Part shown: piece after piece, positions 1 through 11,780 of the stretch
Layout of the letters: each line of letters begins with the position of its first letter
How positions within the stretch are numbered: position 1 is the stretch's first letter
Source of the DNA: Paramecium sonneborni
Taxonomy: Eukaryota; Ciliophora; Oligohymenophorea; Peniculida; Parameciidae
NCBI GenBank assembly: GCA_905182985.1
Contig: CAJJDN010000109.1
Location: forward strand, 1-64,000
Reading direction: 5' to 3'
Length of the DNA stretch: 64,000 bases
Notes under the pieces: generated by a model
Told to the model about the DNA's origin: nothing
Databases searched by the model: none
Seen by the model: only the letters and a program-made list of their open reading frames with translations
Position numbers and translations under genes: made by a program

Positions 1-535
1 TTTTTTTTTAATTATATGAATGATAGTAGTTATGAATTATAAGAGTGAGATCTACCCATTGATATAAGAATATACACATTTCTATAGTCTTAGAAATCCA
101 ACCTAAATTTAAAAATACCCCATTTCCCTTGTTTTATGAATTTTATGTATTCTTTACTTTTAAGAATAAACTTTATATTGAAAAAAATATAATTTAAAAA
201 AGAGAAACAAATAATTATCGTTGCTTGTGCAAATTTGAAAATTTAATTCTAGAAATGAGAAGTTATACAAAATTTATTTAAAATTTTACTATTTTAGTAA
301 TATGAATAGAAGTATCAATATAAAATGTTTAAAGTTCACGTTTGTCTAGGAATTAAAAAATTTTACGAACACAATATTATTGAAGTACCTAAGTATTTGG
401 AGGATTCATAATTGCAAGATTTATTATTTATTTATCAGAAATACTGAACCAAATTAACTAGATGAACATTGACTTAAGACAAACTTTTATTCAACTGAAA
501 CAAGAACAAATGAAACTTAAAAATCATTGATTTAT
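1..535. other. Unique AT-rich left flank, no gene seen
   Basis: I see no convincing reading frame under the ciliate code and no conserved motif. The stretch is unique, unlike the duplicated unit that starts at 536. No telomeric CCCCAA or CCCAAA repeats are visible, so this is not an obvious chromosome end. Confidence 0.5.
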
Positions 536-637
536 TATCATCCATGTTAGTGCATTATTCAATATCAAAATTAATTTCTTTATTTAAATATCATTTATAT
601 ATAAATAACCCTAATTTTATAAAAAATTTTATTATTT

Positions 638-925
638 TTGGAAACTATCTTTAAGGTTTTCCCAATGTTGCATCTTTTTTTTAAAAGTCCCCTAAGAAAA
701 AAAAGTGCAACATTGAGGAACGTTCGCATCAACACTTTCCCAATCGAAAAAATAGATACTGTAATACAATCATTATTTACTACAGTACTATTTTACCAAA
801 CCCAAATCCAGAAATTTGAAGGAAACAGAAAAAAAAATCCTCTTCCGTTGACGAACTTCTTAACCAAAGTAGCCCCTACTCTATTAAGGTATAAAATCCA
901 AAAGGCTGATAATGAAAAAAAATGA
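638..925 (+). other. 95-codon open frame free of TAA/TAG; doubtful coding
   Basis: A frame opened by TTG runs 95 codons to TGA without a single TAA or TAG. All five glutamines are CAA or CAG, whereas neighbouring genes write most glutamines as TAA/TAG. The stretch is richer in C+G and CpG than its surroundings and has no in-frame ATG at its beginning. It matches no family I recognise. It may be a non-coding element or a foreign or conserved block rather than a gene. It is repeated at 1925-2212 because of the unit duplication. Confidence 0.25.
663..715. repeat. Hairpin 1 (10-nt perfect arms, longer with a bulge)
   Basis: CAATGTTGCA (663-672) pairs with TGCAACATTG (706-715). With one bulged base the stem continues through a T-run on the left and an A-run on the right to about 19 pairs. 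It is repeated 1,287 bp downstream. Confidence 0.7.
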
Positions 926-942
926 ACATTTTTTTCATTATC
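908..942. repeat. Hairpin 2 (14-nt perfect arms, 7-nt loop)
   Basis: GATAATGAAAAAAA (908-921) is the exact reverse complement of 929-942, with a seven-base loop. In form it resembles an intrinsic-terminator-like stem, but that mechanism is not expected in a ciliate nucleus. It is repeated 1,287 bp downstream. Confidence 0.75.
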
Positions 943-990
943 GAAATGAAAATATAAAAAACATTTCCTTAGTGATCGAAAGTTTGATGC

Positions 991-1014
991 TGAAAAATAC
1001 GACTGTATTTTTCA
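991..1014. repeat. Hairpin 3 (10-nt perfect arms, 4-nt loop)
   Basis: TGAAAAATAC (991-1000) pairs perfectly with GTATTTTTCA (1005-1014) around the loop GACT. It is repeated 1,287 bp downstream. Confidence 0.7.
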
Positions 1015-1168
1015 TTATACATCGGATCCTTATAAATCTTAAAATAAAATAATTAATTATTTGTTATTATTTGGTATTGATCAATTCTATGTTATGTTTT
1101 CCAAAAAGTAACTTCCTTTTTGCTTGAATAAAGTTTTCAAATCTATTCCTAATTAGTTTACGAATTCT

Positions 1169-1201
1169 CCTTGAAGTATTATAGCTCCTTATGCTTCAAG
1201 G
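1169..1201. repeat. Hairpin 4 (8-nt perfect arms)
   Basis: CCTTGAAG (1169-1176) pairs with CTTCAAGG (1194-1201). Alone it would be weak evidence, but it is the fourth inverted repeat within about 540 bp. Confidence 0.55.
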
Positions 1202-1821
1202 TTCAATTTTTATTAAATAATTAGAATAGAATAGGGTAATAAGATTAGTTTTATAATATGGGATTTTTAAATTACTCTTAAATCTCATTATAACTTTTGT
1301 CTGAAGATTGAAATGGAGATTTCATATCGGTCGTGATTGATTAAAATTTTAATGCTTTCTCTACCTCAATGCAATAATGTATAATTCGATATGAATATAA
1401 AATTATAATTAATTTTTGATATCTCATCAAATTCAAATTAAGAGTAAATATGATATATTAAGATTTAGTGTATGGTGAAAATATGAGATTTAAAATTGTT
1501 CAATTTAATATATAATGTCCAGGATATATAAAAAATTGTGAAACTTGTTTAAGAGAGAAAGTAGGATTAACAAGAGTAGTTCATATATGCTTAAAATGTA
1601 AACAGGGATATTATGCTGATAGATTATCAGGTAAATGTTTCATATGTCCATCTGAATTAAATTGTTAACATTGTTCTTAATAGCAAAAATTGTCAAAAGA
1701 TTCTTGGAAGATTAATATTAGAGCTTTCTATCAACTTTTTATTAGTTCAAATTATGATCATCCTTTTAAAGTTTTTGCTCAAAGTGAAAGTAAGAATGAT
1801 TATGAAATTATTTGCACTTTT

Positions 1822-1822
1822 N
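1822..1822. other. Single undetermined base at repeat junction
   Basis: The only N in the window lies exactly between the two copies of the 1,286-bp unit, inside what would be an ACT TTT TGT coding context in the second copy. This position suggests a contig join rather than a biological junction. Confidence 0.9.
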
Positions 1823-3108
1823 TATCATCCATGTTAGTGCATTATTCAATATCAAAATTAATTTCTTTATTTAAATATCATTTATATATAAATAACCCTA
1901 ATTTTATAAAAAATTTTATTATTTTTGGAAACTATCTTTAAGGTTTTCCCAATGTTGCATCTTTTTTTTAAAAGTCCCCTAAGAAAAAAAAGTGCAACAT
2001 TGAGGAACGTTCGCATCAACACTTTCCCAATCGAAAAAATAGATACTGTAATACAATCATTATTTACTACAGTACTATTTTACCAAACCCAAATCCAGAA
2101 ATTTGAAGGAAACAGAAAAAAAAATCCTCTTCCGTTGACGAACTTCTTAACCAAAGTAGCCCCTACTCTATTAAGGTATAAAATCCAAAAGGCTGATAAT
2201 GAAAAAAAATGAACATTTTTTTCATTATCGAAATGAAAATATAAAAAACATTTCCTTAGTGATCGAAAGTTTGATGCTGAAAAATACGACTGTATTTTTC
2301 ATTATACATCGGATCCTTATAAATCTTAAAATAAAATAATTAATTATTTGTTATTATTTGGTATTGATCAATTCTATGTTATGTTTTCCAAAAAGTAACT
2401 TCCTTTTTGCTTGAATAAAGTTTTCAAATCTATTCCTAATTAGTTTACGAATTCTCCTTGAAGTATTATAGCTCCTTATGCTTCAAGGTTCAATTTTTAT
2501 TAAATAATTAGAATAGAATAGGGTAATAAGATTAGTTTTATAATATGGGATTTTTAAATTACTCTTAAATCTCATTATAACTTTTGTCTGAAGATTGAAA
2601 TGGAGATTTCATATCGGTCGTGATTGATTAAAATTTTAATGCTTTCTCTACCTCAATGCAATAATGTATAATTCGATATGAATATAAAATTATAATTAAT
2701 TTTTGATATCTCATCAAATTCAAATTAAGAGTAAATATGATATATTAAGATTTAGTGTATGGTGAAAATATGAGATTTAAAATTGTTCAATTTAATATAT
2801 AATGTCCAGGATATATAAAAAATTGTGAAACTTGTTTAAGAGAGAAAGTAGGATTAACAAGAGTAGTTCATATATGCTTAAAATGTAAACAGGGATATTA
2901 TGCTGATAGATTATCAGGTAAATGTTTCATATGTCCATCTGAATTAAATTGTTAACATTGTTCTTAATAGCAAAAATTGTCAAAAGATTCTTGGAAGATT
3001 AATATTAGAGCTTTCTATCAACTTTTTATTAGTTCAAATTATGATCATCCTTTTAAAGTTTTTGCTCAAAGTGAAAGTAAGAATGATTATGAAATTATTT
3101 GCACTTTT
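1823..3108. repeat. Direct repeat unit, copy 2 (1,286 bp)
   Basis: This is the second copy of the unit at 536-1821. Unlike copy 1, it runs without interruption into the rest of the surface-protein pseudogene, so it is the copy that belongs to the real chromosome. Confidence 0.9.
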
Positions 3109-6100
3109 TGTAACAAAGGATATGAATTATTTAATGGAAACTGTATAAAGGAATGTCCTGAATCATGCTTATAATGCTAATGTTTAAATGGTTAAAATTA
3201 ATGTATAAAATGTTAACTAGAATTCTAAGGTAGAAAATTAAGTTTATCTGAAAATTAATGTATTGAATGTCCTTAGATTTGTGCCTTATGTAGGATAAGA
3301 TCCATTCAAGAAATTCAATCAATTAATCCTCTTTTTAATAACAATAGATATATCACTAATACATATTAATGTTTAAAAAGTTTTGATGATTAAGATTATT
3401 TTTTTGATTAATAACTAGGAAGTTTCATTGATTGTAAACAATTTTAAAACTGTTTAAAATAATATATCATTCCAATTAATCGATATTGTTCCTAAGATGA
3501 TTTTCTAACAACTTGAAATCAGAATTTAAATTCCTATTAAAAGTCATAATTTAAAATTAGAAACATATTTTTAGAAATTTATATAGTTTGAAAACGATGA
3601 ATTTTATTCTTAGGCCAATTCTAAGTTAATTAAGACAATCATTCTTAATATTGTGAGTATCAAACCACAAATATGCAAAATTAAAGGTTATGCTTCTATT
3701 AAATAGAATTTTAGTTAGAATATTTTTTTTTCAAATATGTATTTATTAATTTATTTTCTAGAAATGTAGAATTATAAATAAATTTCAATTAAAATACTAT
3801 CATAGAATATGAAAGAACTATAACCTTTTTGAATTTTATTAAAATAACAATTATTGGAGGAAAATTGTAACCTGTAGAAAATGAACATCTAAAATAATTA
3901 ATATTTTCTAGTATCTTTCTTCAAATGATAACGTTAGACACTATTATATATTAATAAATCTCATTAGAAAATGATAAATCTCAAATAATTTTTAATAATG
4001 TGAAAGAATTAAACTTAATTAATCTTAAAATAATTAATCTTACATAAAATAATAATGAAAATTTTATTTTAATTAGAGAAACTTCTTTTACAAAAATAAT
4101 TAAGCTTTAAGCTTTTGAAATTTTGAATTCCACCATAAGCAATCAAAAAATATTGTTTTTTAATATTAACCAATAAGATATAATTGAAATCAAGGATTTA
4201 TTTGTGATTGGAAAATTTTAGAATACTACCTTGATAGAAACAAGTACTTGGAACAATTTTGGAAATCTATTTGTGAAAAATATATTAGTAGAAGAATATT
4301 TATAAATCAATCAATTTATTTAATCATTAAATTGTAACCTAATTTGATATATTTTCATGATATTAGAATATAGGAAATTTTATTTGAGAAATCTTAAGTC
4401 GATAACTCAACACTTATCATTATGAATAATGATAATTATTTAAGTAATTTAACATTAAAATATTCTAAATTTGGAGAACTTACTTAAGGAATAATAAATT
4501 CTAATGAATTATTTGATGAAGATTTTCAATAGAATTCAATAATATTGTAATATAACATATTGAATATCATTATACAGCAAAATTTATAAATTCTAATAAG
4601 TACAATAATGGGAATACTACTATTAAATTTAATAATTTAGCTATTTTAAATAATTAAATGACCTCGATTTAGTTGGATTTCAATTGGAATGCTAAAGCAC
4701 TTGTCTTATATTCATAGAATTAGATTTTATTGAAATAAGGAATTTAAATATTTATAGAGGTTTTGGAGTAAAGGATATAAGTATATATAATGCAAGACTC
4801 TTAAGGATTACATCTAGTTATATAACTTAATGTGATGAATTTAAATTTTTGGTCTTCATTAATATCTTGATTGTCAAATCTAAGAGGTAAAAGGAGAATA
4901 TTATTTATAATCGCTGTTTATTTCTTCTGTAGATGATTTATAGATTATTGACATACAAATAAAATAAGTTTAATCATATAATTCTGCAATTATATAATAT
5001 TAGTCTTCTGATATCACAACATAATAATAGCAAGTAACAATCTATTTAAGTAATTTTGCTGTTGAATCAAATTTCTTATTACTAACAAATCAAAAATATT
5101 TCACAGCTATCTTATTTATAGAATCTATTCAATAGACTATACTAGAAATTTCAAATATTACCTTTATTGGAAATATTTTACATGAATACGTTAAAAACAA
5201 TCTTGAAATATCTTCATTATTATTGAACTTTAATTGTATATAAAGAGTTATTACAATAATAGATTCCTTTTTTTCTAATAACACTCTTTATAACAGTACT
5301 GATAATATCATCTACATTAAAAGTGAACAATTAAAAATACTAAATTGTACATTTTATTAAAATAGTTATTTCAATTATTAAGTGATGTAACCATTTTTAT
5401 TGTGGGGATTTAGAGATTCAGAAAAATTAACATATTAATAGATTAATAATATCTTTAAAGTAAAATCTAAATCTGGGATTGGTTAATTTTTTATAGAGAA
5501 GCTAGACATTTAATTTAGTAATTTTGAATAATCTTTTGGATTGTAAGGAGGATCATAATATATTGAAGCTTAAAAAAATAGTATAATTACTATTTCATAT
5601 TGTTAATTTAATAATGTATCAACTACTTTTTCAAATGATTTAGGATTTGGAGGATCAACATATATAGATGGTTCAGCTTCAGATTCTCTTTAATTATAAA
5701 TCAATAATCTGATTATTAATGATATCATAAAGAAGATGGAGGATTTCAATACATAAAATCAAATTCTCCAATAATTTCAATTTCAATTTATTAATTAAAT
5801 ATCAAAAATATCTATTCAAAACTTGGATCATTTATTTATGTTGCTTTTTCTTCTATTACTTTTACTATATAAGAAGTGAAACTAGATTCTATTTTTATTA
5901 AAAATGAAAAAGAGAAGTTTTCTAAATATTTTAATTCATATACTGAACTATCTAATTTTAATGAAATAGCCTTAATTAATGATAGGGCTTTATTTTATTT
6001 TGATTCAGTTATTAATCTTATCATTTACAATGTTGAAATTAATTCTATTTTTTTAGAATCTGCAATAATTATTAAAAATGCTTAAGTAATTTCACTTAAC

Positions 6101-9100
6101 AATTTTAAAGTTTCATGTAGTTTAATTAATAATTGTTTATTTTAATTACATCCAAATTTATGTTTTAATATTTATTTATATTAGATGAATCAAACAAAAT
6201 ATATATCAACAATTTAGAAGTTTATAATATCACAATAACAATGTAACTTAAAAGTTACGATTGTGAATAATAAAAACCAATAAATTAAACAATATTCTTT
6301 TAATGCATTTAGAATGATGATAATAAGAAAGCACCATTTAATTTGCAATTTTCATATGGAGATTGTTTTTTATCTTAAATTGAATAATAATATGCATAAA
6401 AAGAAAATTTGTTAATTGACAATAAGAATTCTGGATTATTCTTATTTTTAGATCTGACATAATTAACTTAAATTAAATTGAATAATTTAATATTTTAGTA
6501 GATTAATTGCAGAATATGTCTAAATGGGTTGATATTTTATTCTTTTAAGAAAGTGGATGATCTTTTATTAAAATAATATGTTTCTAATTTGAAAATATTT
6601 AATTCAACATGTGGAGACTATGGTTGTTTTTAACTTATTAAAGAAAATGCAGTTCAACAAAGAATTTTAATGAAATCTGAAATCAATATCTAAAAAATGA
6701 ATTTAGAAATTATTATAGATAAGTATATCTGTCTATATAATAATGCTAAAAATGATACATGTTTATATTTAGATAATTTAAAACTTTATTATAAAATTCT
6801 ATTTTTTAATATAATAATGCAACCGTATTAGGCGGAGCAATATTTATTAAAATGAAGGAGAATATTTTAATTAGAAATAGTTTAATATCAAATAATAAAG
6901 CATATATAGGGGAGGAATATATTTGATTGATTAGTAAGATATGGATTACCTTAATATTGAAACATTTATTTGTAATAATGAAGCAAAGTTTTTTGGAGAC
7001 AATATACTTTCTATACCACAATAAATGACGATTACATTTTAAGATGAAAATTCAAAATTGGGGAATATTTGAATTTTAAAAACAGATGATTTGTTAATTT
7101 AATAGGTTATCGTCTAATAGAATAATTCATTTTAGAATTAATTCTTCTTACCTAGTGGTTAGAAGATTTCTCTTTATTAAAAATTTTAAAAAATAAATCG
7201 TACATATTCTTTATCAAATTAAAAATTTTGTTTGATTGCTTTGAGTAAAGATTAGAGTATAATTAAGAATCTTAACAATTCCTTTTGTTATATTGATAGC
7301 AGAATATTAAATATTTCAGAATATGATGATGAAAAATATGAATTTAGTTAAGACTTTACTAATATTGATGTTGTTAATTTTAATGAATAAATATAAGATT
7401 ATAATTTAGATGATTTGATTGTATATTTTGATAATGAATTACCTTCTGAGATTGAGTTATAATTGAAATTTAGATGTAATTCTATCTTTGTTCCTAATTA
7501 TAATGAATTATATCCATATAATTTATAAAGCACACATTCTAATTATAAATTAAGAATTAATATTAAAACATTGCTTTGTTAATATGGAGAAATTAAAAAT
7601 TATACAGATTTTTCTTGTATTCCATGTGATAATAATCAGATCTTTAGTCATTAACTCTTAATTAATAAAAATGTTAACTAAAAGATGATGTTTCTACTAT
7701 TAGTGTCAAATCAGCTTTATTAAAGTTAAAATTAGGTTATTGGAGACCATATTTTGAAAGTAATTTAATAACTTATCGTTTAAAATTACCTGAAAATTGT
7801 TTCGGTGGTTGGATAGAGGGTCATGAATCTTGTTTTCTAGGTCATATTGGAGCATTATGTGAATAATGTGATTTATATAATATAAGAGGTGATGGATAAT
7901 TTTCTATTGGTAAGAAATTCTCATGTGGATTATGCACAGAAAATTATCACTTTAGTTAGTATTTAGTATATATTTATAATTATAATAGGACTCTTGCTTC
8001 AATTTTAATATCAGTTTAAATAACATTGATAGCAACTAAAGAATATTAGAAATTTCTGCTTATCCAGTATGGGATTAGCAGTATCTTAAAATAGAAATTA
8101 ATCAACAATTTTAATTAAAATGCTCACTAATTATTTTTAAATAATTGGTTCCATTGCTACATTTTAATTAAAGCTAATTGATGGATTTGAAGATACATTT
8201 CGTGCTATGGGATCTCCTATTTAATCAATGACTTATTCATTAGATTGTTTTTTATCAGAAATTTTTAACATAGAAATTGAATATGCTAGAATAATTTGGT
8301 AAATTATAATGCCATCAATTTATATTACATTTTTCTATTAATGGTACCTGATTTTAGTTTTTTAAAAACAAACAACATTTAATAAATGTGTAATTGCAAC
8401 TACATTAATTTATATGTACATATATTTATAGCCAAGTATTATTGGTGGATTGGTTTAATTAATATCATATAGATAAATTTCAGGGTATAAATGGATTCAA
8501 TCAAATGTTACATCAAGATATGATACTATTAAACATGGATAATGAATGGTTAGATTTTGTTTACCTTTACTTTTGATATTTGCAATATTTATTCCTATTT
8601 ATTTCTTTTATAAGCTTTTACGTAATTCTGCAAATTTAAACTAAGAAGATATTAGGCTTTAATTTAGATATCTTTATAATGAATATATGGGACATGCCTA
8701 TTTCTGGGAAATTATCAGAATAGCTTAAAAAGAGCTCAAAATCATATTTATAACATATTTTGAAGATTTTATAGTAATCAAAGTAACAATTATATTTCTT
8801 ATTACAAGATTATATTTAGAATTTAATTAAAAGTATAAACCTTACAAACTTAATACTTTGAATCGTTTAGATTAGAAATCTACAAATATTTGTTTAGTTT
8901 CAATTATTTTAGCTATTGGTTTATATGTTGCATAACAGTCAAATTCCCTTGAAGTTCAAATTCCTTATTAAATCATAATTATAATTATTAATCTTCATAT
9001 TAATTACTTATTAATATCCAAAATAGTAGTAGAATATTTAAATGAAAAAACTAGTAATTATTAGGATGCACTTGATTAGTTTAGATTTGCTATCAGAAAA

Positions 9101-9530
9101 AATTTCCCATTTCTTAATAAGATAAGATTTCTGAGTAGAATATTAGCTGATAGAAAATAGTTAAAAATTCGAAGTAATAGTCTCTATGTAAAATTGAAAC
9201 ACTTTTTAATCCCAAAAGCAAAAGAAATTTTAATTTTAAAAAAATAATAATATTTAATTACCATTGAAAGAAACTAATAGCTTAATATTGTTAATAGATT
9301 GAATTTCTTTATTATATCATAAGTTTTTATAATGAAAGAAACTACTTTATTATGCTTATATTATTATGGTAGCTTCTTTTTTGAAAGATACAAACTTCAA
9401 GCCCTTTGGATTTGATGATGAAACAAAATAGAATACTATTGAATAAAATACTAAAAGTAATATAAAAAATCAATATAATTTTTTTCAAGTAATTATCTAA
9501 TTAATCAACTTTAAATGTTTGTGAAAATTT
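2737..9530 (+). pseudogene. Broken giant Cys-rich/beta-helix/multi-TM surface protein
   Basis: This is a decayed member of the family intact at 19,980-28,531 and 29,506-38,921. The order of parts is kept. Cys-x2-Cys repeats lie at about 2.8-3.5 kb. Asn/Ile-rich beta-helix-like repeats lie at about 3.6-7.6 kb. The conserved knot (GYWRP, FGGW, GHIGALCEQCD, NIRGDGQ) lies at about 7.73-7.92 kb, and hydrophobic segments continue to about 9.35 kb. The frame is interrupted many times. TGA stands in frame at 3514-3516, where the paralog at 29.5-38.9 kb aligns without a stop, and again at 8543-8545 inside the membrane domain. Frame changes occur near 3.6, 3.83, 4.34, 4.6 and 8.1 kb. None of those I tested is cured by a 20-35 nt GT..AG intron. 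The protein start is placed at the ATG of repeat copy 2; no signal peptide is visible there, so the true 5' end may be missing. Confidence 0.8.
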
Positions 9531-11780
9531 ATTTATTTTTTAAATCTTCATTGAAGTGAATTTATCAGAAATGATACAATTAACTAGATGATAATCCTAA
9601 TAGTATAAATCTATTGCCAGAAAAGGAAAGTTAAACCGCTGTGGCATTTAATCTAATTTTTTAATTATCTAAAATCTGAAATTTTTTTAAATTCCATATA
9701 AAATTATTTTTTAACACATTAATAAAAAACTCATCACATGAATCTTGGTAATAATCTTATTTGATAAATTACCATCTAAAATATAATATAATTATTTTGA
9801 AATAGTAAGGAAGGATAAATTTAATGAAATTATTCGTAACATGGGATTAATTAGAATTAATATAGTAAGTGGGGCGTGGAAAAAATACTTATAGAGGCTA
9901 AAATAAAAATTTAGATAATAATACTACTTTAGAAAAAGAATAATAATTAAAAGCGACAATTTTGAACTTTAAAAAATAATTTAATATGTGAGGTTCTGTC
10001 CAAAAAATCGAACAAGAGATTATCTCAAATCAAATTTACGAAAATATTAGAGATATTTCATATAAAGTAAAAATTTTTAGATTATTAAAATAAAATCTCA
10101 CACCATTCTATCTTGATAATGAATGAAACAATTAGAATAAAAGAAAATAATTAAATTGATTAATTTTTATATTTTTATAGTTTTGTATAAAAATTTAATT
10201 TTTAAAGGAATGAATTTTAAAATAGAAAATGCTTTGGTTCTTTAAGAGCCAGTAAATTGGAATTAAGACAAAAAAAAAAAGTTTATTAATGGGATTAGTA
10301 AAAATATAACTTTATTAAAATTTATATTCAAATTAACTTTACTTAAATTCAATTTTTTTAATGGTAAGGATAATATGGATTGAATAATGAGAAAGGGAAA
10401 ATGGTTTGCTTTTTGGGATGTAAAGTTCAAATGAATATTTGGATTACAATAGCGAAGGATTGAAGTAAGGTTTATGGAAAGAACTTATCAAAATTTTTTG
10501 CAGGTAGTTATTTAAATTTTTTGTATTAAGATAATCAAGCTATAGTTTTTGAAACAAAAGAGTACCATAATAAACAAAGAATAGGTAAATGGAATTACAT
10601 TTTATAAAAGTCATTTATAAAGGTGAATAATGGAATATTGGCCATTGTAATCCAGCTGAACATGGAAATATAAAAAAATGTAAAATATTATATGAATAAT
10701 TATTACTACTATAAATATATATTTACTAGTAAAAACTTAAATAAAATATTCATAGATTAAGAAATATATTAGTTTGATTACCAATTTGAAATTATTAAAC
10801 TTTGAAGATTCATTAATTTTAGAGGAACTAAAAAAATTAGTATTAAATTCAAATAGAGAAGTTGAAATCAATTTTTTTAAATGATTGATTTCGTCATTTA
10901 GTATGTTTAATAGCTTTCTACATCTAAAATCCATAATAATTGTTCTATTTTTTTAAACTTTTTAATCTTATTGAACACTTTCAATTATTAAACAGATCTA
11001 GAAGATTTAATAACACGCCTCAATTTTTTTAAAATTTCATATAACTTTCTAGAATAATTATTACAAAATATCAATAAGTTGATAATCAAGTAATTCAAAT
11101 TATTTGATAAGTCAAATTTATTACTTTTATGTATTTTTTGTAAAACTACTTTATGTATAATCAAACTTCACCTTTAAAGAGTGAAATGCATTTAATTTAT
11201 CAATAAATCCAATCATATCAAATATTAGATAAAATTTAATTTATTTTATTTTAAATATCATTATTTTGAATAGATTTTGTTAGTTTAATTTCTACTTTAT
11301 TTTTAAGCGTTTCTTAAATATCTTGTATATTCTATGAAGAGTTTTCTGCATTCTTACATGGAATTAATTAAAACTAAAATTTTTATTTGTGCATTTCACT
11401 GTCACTATCAACTTTTAACTCTAGATATTTAAATTAATCAAGAAAGTTATTTAATTATATAAAACATTTCTTTACTCTTAAAGAAAAATTAAATAAAAAT
11501 GATTATATTCTTTTTTTTGAATCCTTAATATAATCTATTAATAATGCTAATTAAATAGAAGTTTTAATAAACCAAAAATAATTTTAATTTTTAATTATTT
11601 ATAATTGGATGGAAGAATTCTATAATTAAACTGATAATTTTGAATTTTTATAAATGATTGAAGAATATAAAAAATACTATTATATTTTATGATATGAATA
11701 ATTAATTGTTTTTTAAATAGAATTAATCTGAAAAGATATTTATATTTTATTGATAAAATAATATTAATTAGAAAATATTC
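9531..11780. other. Non-coding, AT-rich, with one gene relic
   Basis: No intact gene is seen. The only recognisable coding remnant is the G-x-W repeat relic around 10.4-10.7 kb, listed separately. Short standard-code frames on the minus strand (for example 10737-10934) have no family features. Confidence 0.5.
10400..10700 (+). pseudogene. Relic of a G-x-W (MORN-like) repeat protein
   Basis: Fragments read GLKQGLWKEL (about 10.46 kb) and then KEYHNKQRIGKWNYIL (about 10.56-10.61 kb). This K/R-x-G-x-W spacing resembles the large MORN-like repeat family of Paramecium, in which each repeat ends in a G-x-W motif. The two pieces lie in different frames, and TGA stops surround them. Assignment to that family is from memory of its repeat pattern, not a search. 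Confidence 0.35.

Larger units (their letters stand above)
536..1821. repeat. Direct repeat unit, copy 1 (1,286 bp)
   Basis: This segment recurs at an offset of exactly 1,287 bp and is identical as far as I can read it. It holds a CpG-richer block with four hairpins and the first codons of a Cys-rich surface-protein reading frame (ATG at 1450 or 1483). The frame is cut at 1821, one base before the only N of the window. An assembly duplication is the simplest explanation. Confidence 0.9.

Noticed and set aside
908..942. Intrinsic terminator
   Set aside because: The stem with T-run looks like a bacterial terminator, but the genome is ciliate and no gene ends there.
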